A stretch of 64,000 nt of DNA from CAIWHR01 sp963813415. Lineage in GTDB: Bacteria; Pseudomonadota; Gammaproteobacteria; Burkholderiales; Casimicrobiaceae. Below the pieces are notes generated by a model. That model did not search any database. It saw nothing but the letters and a program-made list of their open reading frames with translations, and was not told the DNA's origin. The translations under genes and the position numbers were made by a program. This document shows, piece after piece, positions 52,609 to 64,000 of this stretch (position 1 is its first letter; every line of letters begins with the position of its first letter). The DNA lies in assembly GCA_963813415.1 (NCBI GenBank), contig CAWEYW010000005.1, positions 186,001-250,000 of the forward strand. Reading direction: 5' to 3'.

Positions 52609-54456
52609 CTACAGCCCGAGACGGGTGCGCGTCTCCGGCATGAGCCGCCCTTCGCTGTCCCAGCCACGCAGGGCGTAGTACTCGGGCAGCATCCTGTCGA
52701 GCCCATTGACCAGGCCCTTCGCCGGCCCCGTCTTGGCCGGTTCCGTCAGCAGGCGCTTCGGCAGGTTGTCATCCTTGCTGGTAAACCCGGCGCGGTTGTT
52801 GAAGTCGCGCTCCATGTTCCAGATCCGCTCGCCGATGAGACCGAGCTCCTCCATCGTGAACTCGTCGGAGCACGCTGCCGCGAGCTGCGGCTGCACATCG
52901 GCGAGCGTCCAGGCGAAGCTCGTGAAGACGCAAATGCCCGCGGAGTCGAATACCGCCGTCGCATCCTGGAACGCCTTCACCAGGCCGGCCTTGCCTTCGG
53001 TGACCAGTGGATCGGTCTTCATCGGAATGCCGAGCACCTCGGACGCAACGGTGTAGCCGCGCAGGTGACATGCGCCGCGGTTCGACGTCGCATAAGCGAG
53101 GCCCATGCCCTGGATGCCGCGCGAGTCGTACGCCGGGAATTCCTGGCTTTTCACGCTCATCGAGAGCTCGGGATGGCCGTACTTGGCCGTGAGTCGACGC
53201 GACCCCAAGGCGATCTCCTTGCCGAAGCCTTCGCCTTTGCCCGTGATCTCCGCGAAGTACGTGAGGGCCTTCGCGGATCCGAACGGCGCCTCGATGCCAA
53301 GCTGCTCCTTGGTCAGCACGCCCATCTCGTACAGCTCCATCACGGCGCCCACCGTCGCGCCGAAGGAGATCGGGTCGAACCCGTCATGGTTGCAGATGAA
53401 GTTCGCGTACGTCAGCGCCTCGAGGTCGTTCACTCCATTGGCTGCGCCCAGCGCCCACGCGGCTTCGTACTCGAGCCCCCCCGACGCGCCCCAGTACTCC
53501 GGCCGGTTCTGCACCGTGTAGTGCGACTCGTCGATCTTCGACACGCGGCCGCAGGCGATCGTGCAGCCGAAGCACGCCTGGTTGGTGACGAGGTTCGGCT
53601 TGCCGTCGGTCTTGCGCGGCGTGTGCATGGCCTCGGCGGAGATGTCCTTGGCGCCGTCGAACTGCACGTCGCGGTGATTGCGCGTCGGCAACGCGCCGAT
53701 CTCGTTGATGACGTTCATGAGCACCTGGGTCCCGAACTTCGGGAGACCCTGGCCGGTCACGGCGTTGTCCGCCAGCACCTTTTTCGCCGTGGCGACGGCG
53801 CTGAGGAAGCCCTTGGGATCGCGGATGTTGCCGATGCCCTTCGTGCCGCGCACCGCAATCGCCTTCAGGTTCTTGCTGCCCATCACGGTGCCGACGCCCG
53901 AGCGCCCTGCCGCGCGATGGAGATCGTTGACCACCGCCGCATACAGGCAGCCGGTCTCCCCGGCAGGACCGATCGAGCTCACGCGGATCTGCGGATCGTG
54001 ATGCTTCGTCTTGATCGCCGGCTCCGTGTCCCACACCGACTTGCCCCAGAGCCAGTCGGCATCGAGCAGTTGCGCGTGATCGTTCTCGATGAACAGATAC
54101 ACCGGGGTCGGCGAGCGGCCTTCGACGAGGATCATGTCCCAGCCGGCCATCTTGAGCTCCGCACCCCAGTAGCCACCGGAGTTCGAACAGGCGATCGCGC
54201 CGGTCAGCGCGCCCTTGGTGATCACCGAGTAGCGGCCGCCCGTGGAGACCGGCGTGCCGGTCAGCGGCCCCGTCGCCCAGATCAACTTGTTCGCGGGCGA
54301 CAGCGGGTCGACCTTGGGATCGACCTCGGAGGCAAAGTACTTCGTCGCGAGACCGCGCTGGCCGATGTACTCGCGGGCCCACTGCATGTTGAGCGGCTCC
54401 GCAGTGCAGGTGCCGCGAGTCAGGTCGACGCGCAGGATCTTTCCGGTCCAGGCCAT
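52609..54456 (-). CDS. tungsten aldehyde:ferredoxin oxidoreductase, catalytic subunit (AorB-like)
   Basis: 615 residues of the AOR family, which oxidises aldehydes to acids at a tungsten bis-pterin site. N-terminal domain: GKILRVDLTRGT, YIGQRGLATKYF, WATGPLTGTPVSTGGRYSV and GYWGAELKMAGWD (pterin contacts). The 4Fe-4S ligands are CFGCTIAC (C-x2-C-x3-C) at about 293 and a C-terminal Cys in DSAGICVF. The length is typical. It follows the ferredoxin subunit by nine bases. Substrate range cannot be read from sequence. Confidence 0.93.
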   Translation of the reverse strand: MAWTGKILRVDLTRGTCTAEPLNMQWAREYIGQRGLATKYFASEVDPKVDPLSPANKLIWATGPLTGTPVSTGGRYSVITKGALTGAIACSNSGGYWGAELKMAGWDMILVEGRSPTPVYLFIENDHAQLLDADWLWGKSVWDTEPAIKTKHHDPQIRVSSIGPAGETGCLYAAVVNDLHRAAGRSGVGTVMGSKNLKAIAVRGTKGIGNIRDPKGFLSAVATAKKVLADNAVTGQGLPKFGTQVLMNVINEIGALPTRNHRDVQFDGAKDISAEAMHTPRKTDGKPNLVTNQACFGCTIACGRVSKIDESHYTVQNRPEYWGASGGLEYEAAWALGAANGVNDLEALTYANFICNHDGFDPISFGATVGAVMELYEMGVLTKEQLGIEAPFGSAKALTYFAEITGKGEGFGKEIALGSRRLTAKYGHPELSMSVKSQEFPAYDSRGIQGMGLAYATSNRGACHLRGYTVASEVLGIPMKTDPLVTEGKAGLVKAFQDATAVFDSAGICVFTSFAWTLADVQPQLAAACSDEFTMEELGLIGERIWNMERDFNNRAGFTSKDDNLPKRLLTEPAKTGPAKGLVNGLDRMLPEYYALRGWDSEGRLMPETRTRLGL

Positions 54457-54465
54457 GTTGTCCTC

Positions 54466-54939
54466 CTATGCGTGGGGCTGGTTGCCAAGCTTGTCAGCCC
54501 ATTGCTTCATGCGCTCCAGGCCGGTCCAATCGGCATCGATGTAGGCGAGCGCCCCGGTCGGGCAGGCCGCCACGCACGCCGGATCGCCATCGCACAGGTC
54601 GCACTTCTGCACCTTGCCGGTCGCCTGCACGAAGTTGATCGTGCCGAACGGACACGCGATCGTGCACACCTTGCAGCCGACGCAGACGTCGTCGAGCACG
54701 CGCTTCGCACCGGTGGTCGCGTCGATGCGGATCGCGTCGACGGGGCAGGCGTGCAGGCACCACGCTTCGGCGCACTGGGTGCATGTGTAGGGCACCTTGC
54801 GTCCGGTCTCGTGGAAATCGAACACCTTGATGCGCGACTGCGCCGGGTTGAACATGCCGTACTGCTCGTAGCTGCAGGCCATTTCGCACTGCAGGCACCC
54901 GGTGCACTTGTCCGGACTGATGTGAAGCGCTTTCTGCAC
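54466..54939 (-). CDS. four-cluster ferredoxin subunit, AorA-like
   Basis: 157 residues from a GTG at 54939, chosen because GAGGAGGAG lies just upstream. Four 4Fe-4S motifs occur in order: CTGCLQCEMAC, CTQCAEAWCLHAC, CVGCKVCTIAC and CDLCDGDPACVAAC, sixteen cysteines in all, the HycB/DmsB-like layout found in the AorA electron-transfer subunit. It is the first gene of the operon. The longer open frame to 55176 has no supporting features. Confidence 0.9.
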   Translation of the reverse strand: MQKALHISPDKCTGCLQCEMACSYEQYGMFNPAQSRIKVFDFHETGRKVPYTCTQCAEAWCLHACPVDAIRIDATTGAKRVLDDVCVGCKVCTIACPFGTINFVQATGKVQKCDLCDGDPACVAACPTGALAYIDADWTGLERMKQWADKLGNQPHA

Positions 54940-55060
54940 GGCTCCTCCTCGCGGGACGGGATTGATGCTCGGAACGCTCGCACGGCGCGCATGCGCGCAC
55001 CGCACGCATACGCCGCAGGGTCGGGTTTCTTCTCGTCGTGTGCGCGACCGCAGGAAGTCG

Positions 55061-55089
55061 AGCCTAGGACTCCGCACCGGCGGCGTCAA
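55061..55089 (-). promoter_or_regulatory. sigma70-like promoter of the tungsten AOR operon
   Basis: On the minus strand TTGACG (55089-55084) is followed after exactly 17 bases by TAGGCT (55066-55061). The start would be near 55054, giving a leader of about 115 bases before the aorA-like GTG. The rest of the 54940-55185 gap shows no other clear element. Confidence 0.6.
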
Positions 55090-55185
55090 GGGGACCGCAC
55101 CGGAATTGCGTTCGCACGCCGTTCGCTGCGACAGTTGGCACCGGTTGGCGCGCAGCCGCTGTATGTGCGGCGGCACGGCGCGGCA

Positions 55186-55599
55186 TCAGTCGCCGTCGAC
55201 GTAACGCGCAAGCTCGATCAGGTTGCCATCCGGATCGCGCAGGTAGACGGACTGGATCGGGCCGAGTGCGCCGGTGCGCACGACGGGCCCCTCCTCGACC
55301 GGGACCCCGCACGCTGCGAGGTGCGCCACGACGGCCTCCATGCGCTCAGCGACGATGAGGCACAGGTCCACGGATCCCGGTGTCGGACGCGCCGCGATGG
55401 CCGCCACGTTGCCCCGTGCCGCATCCGCCGCCTGCCCCACCGGATGGAGATTGAGCTTCTGCCGGCCGAACGCCAGCGCCTTGCGGTCCTGCCCGAACGT
55501 CACCTCGGTCATGCCGAGGACTTCGGTGTAGAAGCGGATCGTCGCCGCGACGTCGCGGCAGGTCAGCACCAGGTGATCGATGCGCCGGACGGTAAGCAT
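55186..55599 (-). CDS. VOC-family (glyoxalase/bleomycin resistance-like) protein
   Basis: 137 residues with the paired beta-alpha-beta-beta-beta repeats of the vicinal-oxygen-chelate fold: TVRRIDHLVLTCRDVAATIRFYTEVLGM at the start and SVYLRDPDGNLIELARY at the end, with metal-ligand candidates His in DHLVL, His in LNLHPV and Glu in LIELA. Function unknown. It follows the PaaI-like gene by eight bases. Confidence 0.88.
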   Translation of the reverse strand: MLTVRRIDHLVLTCRDVAATIRFYTEVLGMTEVTFGQDRKALAFGRQKLNLHPVGQAADAARGNVAAIAARPTPGSVDLCLIVAERMEAVVAHLAACGVPVEEGPVVRTGALGPIQSVYLRDPDGNLIELARYVDGD

Positions 55600-55607
55600 C
55601 GCGCGCT

Positions 55608-56036
55608 TTAGCCGCGGCGCGGCCAGAGAATCATCTGGGTGCAGCGAAAGAGCGCGATCTCGCGGCCATCGCTCTGCCGCTTGACCGTGGCATCCCACAC
55701 GTGGGTGCTGTTGCCGAGGTGCGCCGGGCGGGCGACGCACGCCAGCACGCCTTCGCGCGCCGTGCCCAGGAAATTGCTCTTCAGCTCCACCGTGGTGAAG
55801 CTTTCCGCGCCCTGCGGCAAATGGGCAATGCAGCCATAGCCGCACGCCGTGTCGGCAAGCGCCACCACGGAGGCCGCGTGCAGGAAGCCGTTGGGCGCGA
55901 GAAACTCCGGCTTGATCGTCATCTCGGCCACGAGGAGTCCGTCCTCGAGCGCCATCACGCGAAAGCCGAAGAGATCCGGCAAACGGTGCGCACCGCGCGC
56001 GTTCAGCGACTCCAGGGTGACGTCCGCGCGCAGCAT
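55608..56036 (-). CDS. PaaI-type hot-dog thioesterase
   Basis: 142 residues. The active-site region PNGFLHAASVVALADTACGYG corresponds to the HGG/catalytic-acid segment of PaaI/YdiI-type thioesterases, although the usual HGG reads HAA. VELKSNFLGTAREG follows. It begins nine bases after the diguanylate cyclase stop and precedes the VOC gene, so the three may form one transcript. CoA substrate unknown. Confidence 0.85.
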   Translation of the reverse strand: MLRADVTLESLNARGAHRLPDLFGFRVMALEDGLLVAEMTIKPEFLAPNGFLHAASVVALADTACGYGCIAHLPQGAESFTTVELKSNFLGTAREGVLACVARPAHLGNSTHVWDATVKRQSDGREIALFRCTQMILWPRRG

Positions 56037-56045
56037 GCGCTTCCC

Positions 56046-57572
56046 TCAGGCGTTGAGCTCTTCTTCCAGGTGCAATCCGTCGTTGCGGTAGACGCCGTAG
56101 CGCACGCCCTCGCCGCCGGCGGATTTTACGTCGTACATGAGACGGTCGGCGAGCGCCGTGATGATGCGCGGTTCCGCCGGCGCCTGCTCGAAGGCAACCA
56201 CGCCGATGCTGAACCCGATCCGCAGATCTGCACTTGCCGCGGCGGCGAGCAGCGCCGCATGCAGCTTGCCGCACACCCGCGGGGCGCCCTGCGCGGTGGC
56301 GCCGGGCATCAGCACCGCGAACTCGTCGCCGCCGAGCCGCGCCACGAGGTCGGTCGCGCGAACCGAACCCACCAGCGTGCGGGCGACACGGCGCAGCGCG
56401 TTGTCGCCCGCGGCATGGCCCTGCGAGTCGTTGAGCGCCTTGAAGCGGTCGATGTCGATGAACGCGAGCACGAATGGCAGGCCTTCTTCGGCCAGCGTGC
56501 GATTGCAGCGCTCGAGCTGGTCATCGAAGGCGACCCGATTCGCGACGCCCGTGAGCTGGTCGCTGCGCGCCCGCCGTCGCTCCTGGACGTAACGTCGCTC
56601 GAGCTCGCGTCGATGGCGGAGGTCGTGCACGGCGCGCCGGCTCACCACCACGAACGGAAACGTCAGCGCCAGGAGCGCGATCGCGGCGAAACCGAGCAGG
56701 TTGCCCGCGTAGCGCACGTGGCCGGCCAAGGCGTCGCTTTCGGCGAGCGAAGCCACGATGAGCAGCTGCGTGCCGGGAATGGGGTCGATCGCGAGCAGCG
56801 TGGGCACGCGGTCGATGGTGACGCGGCGGAAGGCTCGTTGCCCATCGCCGCCGGCCAGCACGGCGGGAAGCCAGGCAGCTACGGCATTGTCCGGGCGCGC
56901 GGCGCTCCAGGCTGTCGTGCCGCTCCGCGCGTACACCACGCCATCGCGCCGCAGGAGCTCGATCGTGGCATTGCCGCCGAACCGCGTGCTGCCGTAGGTG
57001 TCGACGAGGCGCCTGGGATCCACGCCCGACACCAGCAGGCCGTCGAAACTGCTGTCGGCAGCGTGCAGCGGTCGCACCAGAGGGATCATCACGCGACCGG
57101 TCTTGCGACCGACGACGCGATCGGCGATGCGCGTCGCGTATTCCGGGGCATCGCGGGCGGCCGTGAAATACGGGCGGTCGGCGATGCTGAAATTGGGGGC
57201 TATTCCAGTGGGGGGGCCGCTGCTCGCCACGAAGCGACCGTCGCGGTCGAACTGCGAGATCCGCTCCTCGGCGTCATCCTGCAACGCGGGCAGCACTTGC
57301 TGCAGCGGAGCGTCGCCTGGCCGCCGCTCATGAATGCTGGCGAGGGTCGCAAGCACCCGCTCCCCGGCGCGCAGTGCCTGGCGCACGTGGCCGCTCGACA
57401 GCCGCGCAACGCTCTCGAGTTCCGCGCGTGCGGTGTCGAGAGCCTGTTCGCGGCTCCGCACGATCTCGTAACCGGCGAACGCCACCGGTAGCGCCGCAAG
57501 CGCCGCCCAAAGCGTCACATAAGGAAGAAGAACCCGGGCGAGACGCCGGGACCGGGACGCAGGGCGATCCAT
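56046..57572 (-). CDS. membrane-bound diguanylate cyclase (GGDEF)
   Basis: 508 residues from the ATG at 57572 (GGAG upstream). TM1 (about 16-36), a periplasmic dCache-like sensor (about 40-265, with SQFDRDGRFVASSG and PYFTAARD), TM2 (about 280-300), a short coiled coil, then a GGDEF domain with RLGGDEFAVL intact and an RATD inhibitory-site motif five residues before it. It should make cyclic di-GMP, with product inhibition, in response to an outside ligand. Confidence 0.93.
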   Translation of the reverse strand: MDRPASRSRRLARVLLPYVTLWAALAALPVAFAGYEIVRSREQALDTARAELESVARLSSGHVRQALRAGERVLATLASIHERRPGDAPLQQVLPALQDDAEERISQFDRDGRFVASSGPPTGIAPNFSIADRPYFTAARDAPEYATRIADRVVGRKTGRVMIPLVRPLHAADSSFDGLLVSGVDPRRLVDTYGSTRFGGNATIELLRRDGVVYARSGTTAWSAARPDNAVAAWLPAVLAGGDGQRAFRRVTIDRVPTLLAIDPIPGTQLLIVASLAESDALAGHVRYAGNLLGFAAIALLALTFPFVVVSRRAVHDLRHRRELERRYVQERRRARSDQLTGVANRVAFDDQLERCNRTLAEEGLPFVLAFIDIDRFKALNDSQGHAAGDNALRRVARTLVGSVRATDLVARLGGDEFAVLMPGATAQGAPRVCGKLHAALLAAAASADLRIGFSIGVVAFEQAPAEPRIITALADRLMYDVKSAGGEGVRYGVYRNDGLHLEEELNA

Positions 57573-57741
57573 GGCGCTCCGCGTGTGCAAACCCCATGCC
57601 ACACGAATTGCGACGTAATTTCATGATCTTGGCGTGCTTATCCCGATCACCAATGACCGAGAGGGGCACTTGTCGCCCACAACTGCCCTCGAGGCCACCG
57701 TACCCTCGCGCCGCGACGCGTGAATGGCCGCGCTGTTCGCG

Positions 57742-60360
<2,619 letters not shown>

Positions 60361-60568
60361 GGTCCGCAATCCAATGCTTGGTGGCCGTCGTCCGGCGTGC
60401 GCCGGATGCGACAAAGCTTTTGATTTTACGCGTGAATGCGCGGCAGGCCAATCGCTCGCAGCACGTTCGGGCCCGCACGACACGACCCTCATGCGCCCAG
60501 TATGACCACTGCGGCACGATGCCGGTCGACAACGCGCCGGGCTTGCTGCCCCGGCCCGGAGGTCGTCC

Positions 60569-61108
60569 TTATTCGTCGGGCGCGTCGCGCAAAAACCGCA
60601 GGATCGCCGACAGCGCGAAGCCGCGGCTTTGCAGGAAACGCACCTGCCGAGCCTTGTTGCGCTCGTCGCGCGGCGCGTGGCCGAAGCGCCGGCGCCACAG
60701 CGCGACCATCGCCTCGGCGTCATCCGCAGGTGCATGCGCCAGCGCCTCGGTGACCACCTCCGCCGACACGCCCTGCGCCTTCAGCGCTTCCGCAATCGCG
60801 CGGCGGCTGTAGCTTCCCGCCTTGCGCGCGACGACCGCTTCGGCGTAGCGCGGCTCCGACAGGTATCCGGCTGCGGTCAGCTCGTCGAGCACCGTCTCGA
60901 CTTCCGCCATCGCACCGGCGCGGCTCTCGGGATCGCAACGTGACAGCAATCGGTCGCGCAGTTCGGCACGTGCGTAATCGCGCCGCGCGAGGCAAGCGAT
61001 GGCGCGTGCCTTGAGCGTACGCGCAGGTCGGCGCGAGGGGGCAGCTGCCTCAGCCTGTTGGCCGGCAGCTCCATGAGCGCCACCCTGGCGCCGCCGGCCA
61101 GGCAGCAC
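60569..61108 (-). CDS. recX: RecA regulatory protein RecX
   Basis: 179 residues. LKARAIACLARRDYARAELRDRLL and YLSEPRYAEAVVARKAGSYSRRAIAEALKAQGV are RecX signatures; it modulates RecA filaments. The GTG at 61108 lies seven bases after the recA stop. The first 30 residues are not conserved, so the true start may be later, but no in-frame ATG is available. Confidence 0.92.
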   Translation of the reverse strand: MLPGRRRQGGAHGAAGQQAEAAAPSRRPARTLKARAIACLARRDYARAELRDRLLSRCDPESRAGAMAEVETVLDELTAAGYLSEPRYAEAVVARKAGSYSRRAIAEALKAQGVSAEVVTEALAHAPADDAEAMVALWRRRFGHAPRDERNKARQVRFLQSRGFALSAILRFLRDAPDE

Positions 61109-61114
61109 CGCGCG

Positions 61115-62149
<1,035 letters not shown>

Positions 62150-62186
62150 GGGATTCCTGAGGGAGGGAGCGTATTTGGATGCGTCG

Positions 62187-62204
62187 GACCCGGTGAACCG
62201 GGTC
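62187..62204 (-). promoter_or_regulatory. hairpin in the recA leader
   Basis: GACCCGG / CCGGGTC with a four-base loop forms a seven-pair perfect stem between the presumed promoter and the recA ATG. No T-run follows, so termination is unlikely; a leader structure affecting mRNA stability is possible. Confidence 0.4.
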
Positions 62205-62215
62205 TTCATGGCCAA

Positions 62216-62238
62216 ATTATTGCATAGAACGATCGTTC
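62216..62238 (-). promoter_or_regulatory. recA promoter region with GAAC-N4-GTTC palindrome
   Basis: A perfect 12-base dyad GAACGATCGTTC (62227-62238) lies just upstream of a -10-like AATAAT (62221-62216, minus strand), that is between the expected -35 and -10, where LexA operators usually sit. The form GAAC-N4-GTTC resembles the Gram-positive-type LexA box rather than the CTGT-N8-ACAG of most beta- and gammaproteobacteria, which I do not find here. Confidence 0.45.
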
Positions 62239-62300
62239 GATGGAATGCATCGGACGGCCGAATCCATGCGGACGAGCAGCTTGTTGCAGATGCGCACCCC

Positions 62301-62801
62301 CTACTGGACCAGCGCCTCGGCCTCCAGCCCCGCGAGGGCCACCATGACGCTCGCCCGCCGCACGGCCGCGCGGTCGCCGTCGAAGCGGTGCGTCGCGACC
62401 CGGACCGCCCGCCCGCGCCGCAGCCAGGCGAAGCAGACCATGCCCACCGGCTTGGCCACGGTGCCGCCACCCGGACCTGCAATACCGGTGACCGCCACCC
62501 CGACATCGGCATGGCTCCGCGCGAGTGCGCCGGCGACCATCTCCGCGGCCGTCGCCTCGCTCACCGCGCCTTCGCGCGCGAGCGTTGCCGGGCGCACGCC
62601 AAGGAGGTCCTGCTTGGCTTCGTTCGAGTACGTGACGAACCCGCGGTCGAACCACGACGAGCTGCCGGCGATGTCGGTGATCGCGGCCGCGACCATGCCG
62701 CCGGTGCACGATTCGGCCGTGCAGGCAACCAGGCCGCGCTCCTGCAGGCGCGCGCCGAGGACGCGGGCACGGTCGCGAACTCCCGGGTCTCCTCCGCTCA
62801 C
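62301..62801 (-). CDS. pncC: nicotinamide-nucleotide amidohydrolase PncC (CinA C-terminal domain)
   Basis: 166 residues, the stand-alone CinA-C form. CTAESCTGGMVAAAITDIAGSS contains the catalytic Ser region, followed by RGFVTYSNEAKQDLLGV and AVTGIAGPGGG. Deamidates NMN to NaMN in pyridine-nucleotide recycling. A GTG at 62801 gives the family length; it begins four bases after the GNAT stop. Upstream of recA as in many proteobacteria. Confidence 0.93.
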   Translation of the reverse strand: MSGGDPGVRDRARVLGARLQERGLVACTAESCTGGMVAAAITDIAGSSSWFDRGFVTYSNEAKQDLLGVRPATLAREGAVSEATAAEMVAGALARSHADVGVAVTGIAGPGGGTVAKPVGMVCFAWLRRGRAVRVATHRFDGDRAAVRRASVMVALAGLEAEALVQ

Positions 62802-62805
62802 CGGG

Positions 62806-63603
62806 TCACTCGGTTTCGTGGGCACGCGCGCAGTAGTGATACGCGTAGAGGGTACGGAAGCCGAACTTCCGATAGACGCCAAGCGCTGGTGCATTGGTGG
62901 CTGTCACCTGCAGATAGGCGACGGCGACGCCGTGCTGCCAGCCCCACGCCAGGAGATGCGCGACCGCCAGCGTGGCAAACCCGCGGCCCTGCGCGCTACG
63001 CGTGGTGATGACGTCGAACACGCCGGCCACGCTGCCCTCGGCGGCCATCTGTGCGGTGCCGACGATCTCGTTGCCCGCATGCACAACGAGGTAGCGCGAC
63101 TGCAGCGGCGAACATTCGAGGCGCTCGAGATGGGCCTGTCGCTGCATGGCGCTCGAGCCCCGCAGGGCACCCGCCGCATCGGCGAACGTCGCCGCATCCA
63201 CGCTGCGCACGACGCCATCCGGGTGCGTGCTCCAGTCGTGCAGCGGTGCATCGAGGCGCAGCGTCTGCACGAGCGTGCTGTCGAAGGCGACGTAGCCACG
63301 GTGCCGCAACGCGGATTCGAGATCGGCAGGGCGGGCAAAGGGCGTGATGCGGAACAAAGCGGGCAAGCCGCAGCGCTCGTACACGGACTCGCAGTACGCA
63401 ATCTTTTCGGCGACCGGCAGGTGCGATTCGAAATGCGCGCTCACGCTGCGCGCGCGCTTCGCGGTGCCCGGCGATACCCGCAGCACCCAGCCGTCGTAGA
63501 AGAGCTGGCGCTGGGTCTGCAGGGCATTGAGCCCGGCCTCCTCGATGCGCCGTGCGCTCACGCCGGCGCTGCGCGCGGCATCGGCGGCGAGGACTTCCGT
63601 CAT
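62806..63603 (-). CDS. GNAT-family N-acetyltransferase
   Basis: 265 residues. The C-terminal GNAT domain has VFDVITTRSAQGRGFATLAVAHLLAWGWQHG (acetyl-CoA loop in QGRGFA) and NAPALGVYRKFGFRTLYAYHY; the N-terminal half (RIEEAGLNALQTQRQLFYDGWVLRVS) resembles the extended acetyltransferases of the same architecture. Substrate unknown. The ATG overlaps the pgpA stop (ATGA). Confidence 0.88.
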   Translation of the reverse strand: MTEVLAADAARSAGVSARRIEEAGLNALQTQRQLFYDGWVLRVSPGTAKRARSVSAHFESHLPVAEKIAYCESVYERCGLPALFRITPFARPADLESALRHRGYVAFDSTLVQTLRLDAPLHDWSTHPDGVVRSVDAATFADAAGALRGSSAMQRQAHLERLECSPLQSRYLVVHAGNEIVGTAQMAAEGSVAGVFDVITTRSAQGRGFATLAVAHLLAWGWQHGVAVAYLQVTATNAPALGVYRKFGFRTLYAYHYCARAHETE

Positions 63604-64000
63604 GTGATCCACCAGCGCAGGAGTGCCAAGGCCAGCAGTGTATACGCGGCCGCAAGGAGGTCGTCGGCCATCACGCCCCACCCATTTTTCCAGCGGGCGT
63701 CCAGCTGCCGGATGGGTGGCGGCTTGAGCACGTCGAAAATGCGGAACAGGACGAACCCGAGAAGGATGCCAACGACGTCCGGTCCGGTGAAGAACAGCAC
63801 GATGAGGTACGCGACGAACTCGTCGCACACGATCGCGCCGTGATCCGGCACGCCGAGGTGCCTGCCGGCAACGGCTGCCGCCCAGATTCCGATCAGGGCG
63901 AGGATGGCGATCGCGCCAACGAAGACGGCATCTCCCGCGTGCCGCCACAGCACGATGGCAATGGGCAGCGCCACCAGCGTCCCGAACGTCCCCGGCGCGA
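63600..64000 (-). CDS. pgpA: phosphatidylglycerophosphatase A, 5' end beyond the window
   Basis: The last 133 codons of PgpA, which removes phosphate from phosphatidylglycerophosphate in the inner membrane. Visible: APGTFGTLVALP at the edge, the catalytic acidic segment ITARSC-free region VCDEFVAYLIVL, FVLFRIFDVLKPPPI and GVMADDLLAAAY, with several membrane helices. About 30 N-terminal residues are missing. Stop overlaps the GNAT start. Confidence 0.9.
   Translation of the reverse strand, partial: APGTFGTLVALPIAIVLWRHAGDAVFVGAIAILALIGIWAAAVAGRHLGVPDHGAIVCDEFVAYLIVLFFTGPDVVGILLGFVLFRIFDVLKPPPIRQLDARWKNGWGVMADDLLAAAYTLLALALLRWWIT

Noticed and set aside
55136..55149. sigma54-like TGGCAC...GGC sequence near the AOR promoter region
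   Set aside because: It is on the plus strand, pointing away from the operon, and the GG-GC distance is nine instead of ten bases.
52348..55611. 1087-codon open frame on the plus strand opposite the AOR operon
   Set aside because: It is antisense to well-conserved AorABC-type genes and only stays open through GC-rich codon bias; composition is His/Arg-rich without domains.

Overview
The window is GC-rich, gene-dense chromosomal DNA. Protein signatures (RecA, AlaS, OmpR/EnvZ, IspDF, the pncC-recA-recX-alaS order) point to a betaproteobacterium. It carries no prophage, insertion sequence, rRNA, tRNA or CRISPR array that I can see. It looks like ordinary chromosome with a few accessory metabolic loci.

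Layout. Positions 1-4500: msrB, a QseB/QseC-type two-component system and a periplasmic HtrA protease preceded by a canonical PmrA/QseB-type box. 4589-6760: moaC, divergent from a BepA-like M48 metalloprotease. 6897-9439: a LuxR-type response regulator and a hybrid kinase. 9440-9772: a gene-poor stretch with a terminator and a small candidate ORF whose start codon lies inside a long inverted repeat. 9773-12577: a Spy/CpxP-like protein divergent from ompR-envZ, with a 10-bp-phased GTTAC direct repeat between them. 12584-20758 (minus): one tightly overlapped run glcD, a D-lactate-dehydrogenase-like gene, a GST, glcE, glcF, a hot-dog thioesterase, a GNAT, ispD and ispF. 20963-25189: a TRAP transporter (DctP, DctQ, DctM) and a class III CoA-transferase, with seven perfect heptanucleotide repeats abutting the dctQ start. 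25202-34214: a Bcr/CflA efflux protein, SDR, aldehyde dehydrogenase, a small VVY-repeat exported protein, a sorbosone-dehydrogenase-like protein, an ArgE-like deacetylase, an AstE/aspartoacylase-like protein and an orphan TRAP receptor.

34594-47956 is a complete 14-gene nuoA-N operon. NuoB, NuoC and NuoD do not look like the mitochondrial-type complex I usual in betaproteobacteria, NuoG is unusually short, and the upstream region has an FNR/ANR-like box correctly spaced from a -10 element. 48070-50496 is comEC. 50710-54939 (minus) is a tungsten aldehyde oxidoreductase operon of the AorABC type (four-cluster ferredoxin, W-enzyme, FAD reductase) with a MoaD-like protein and a small unknown protein, behind a good sigma70 promoter. 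55186-57572 holds a diguanylate cyclase, a PaaI-type thioesterase and a VOC protein. 57742-64000 holds alaS, recX, recA, pncC, a GNAT and the 3' part of pgpA, which runs off the window.

Taken together the loci suggest a respiratory heterotroph that oxidises organic acids and aldehydes (glycolate/lactate oxidase, TRAP uptake, CoA transfer, NAD- and tungsten-dependent aldehyde oxidation) and passes electrons through complex I, probably under varying oxygen supply. That lifestyle statement is inference.
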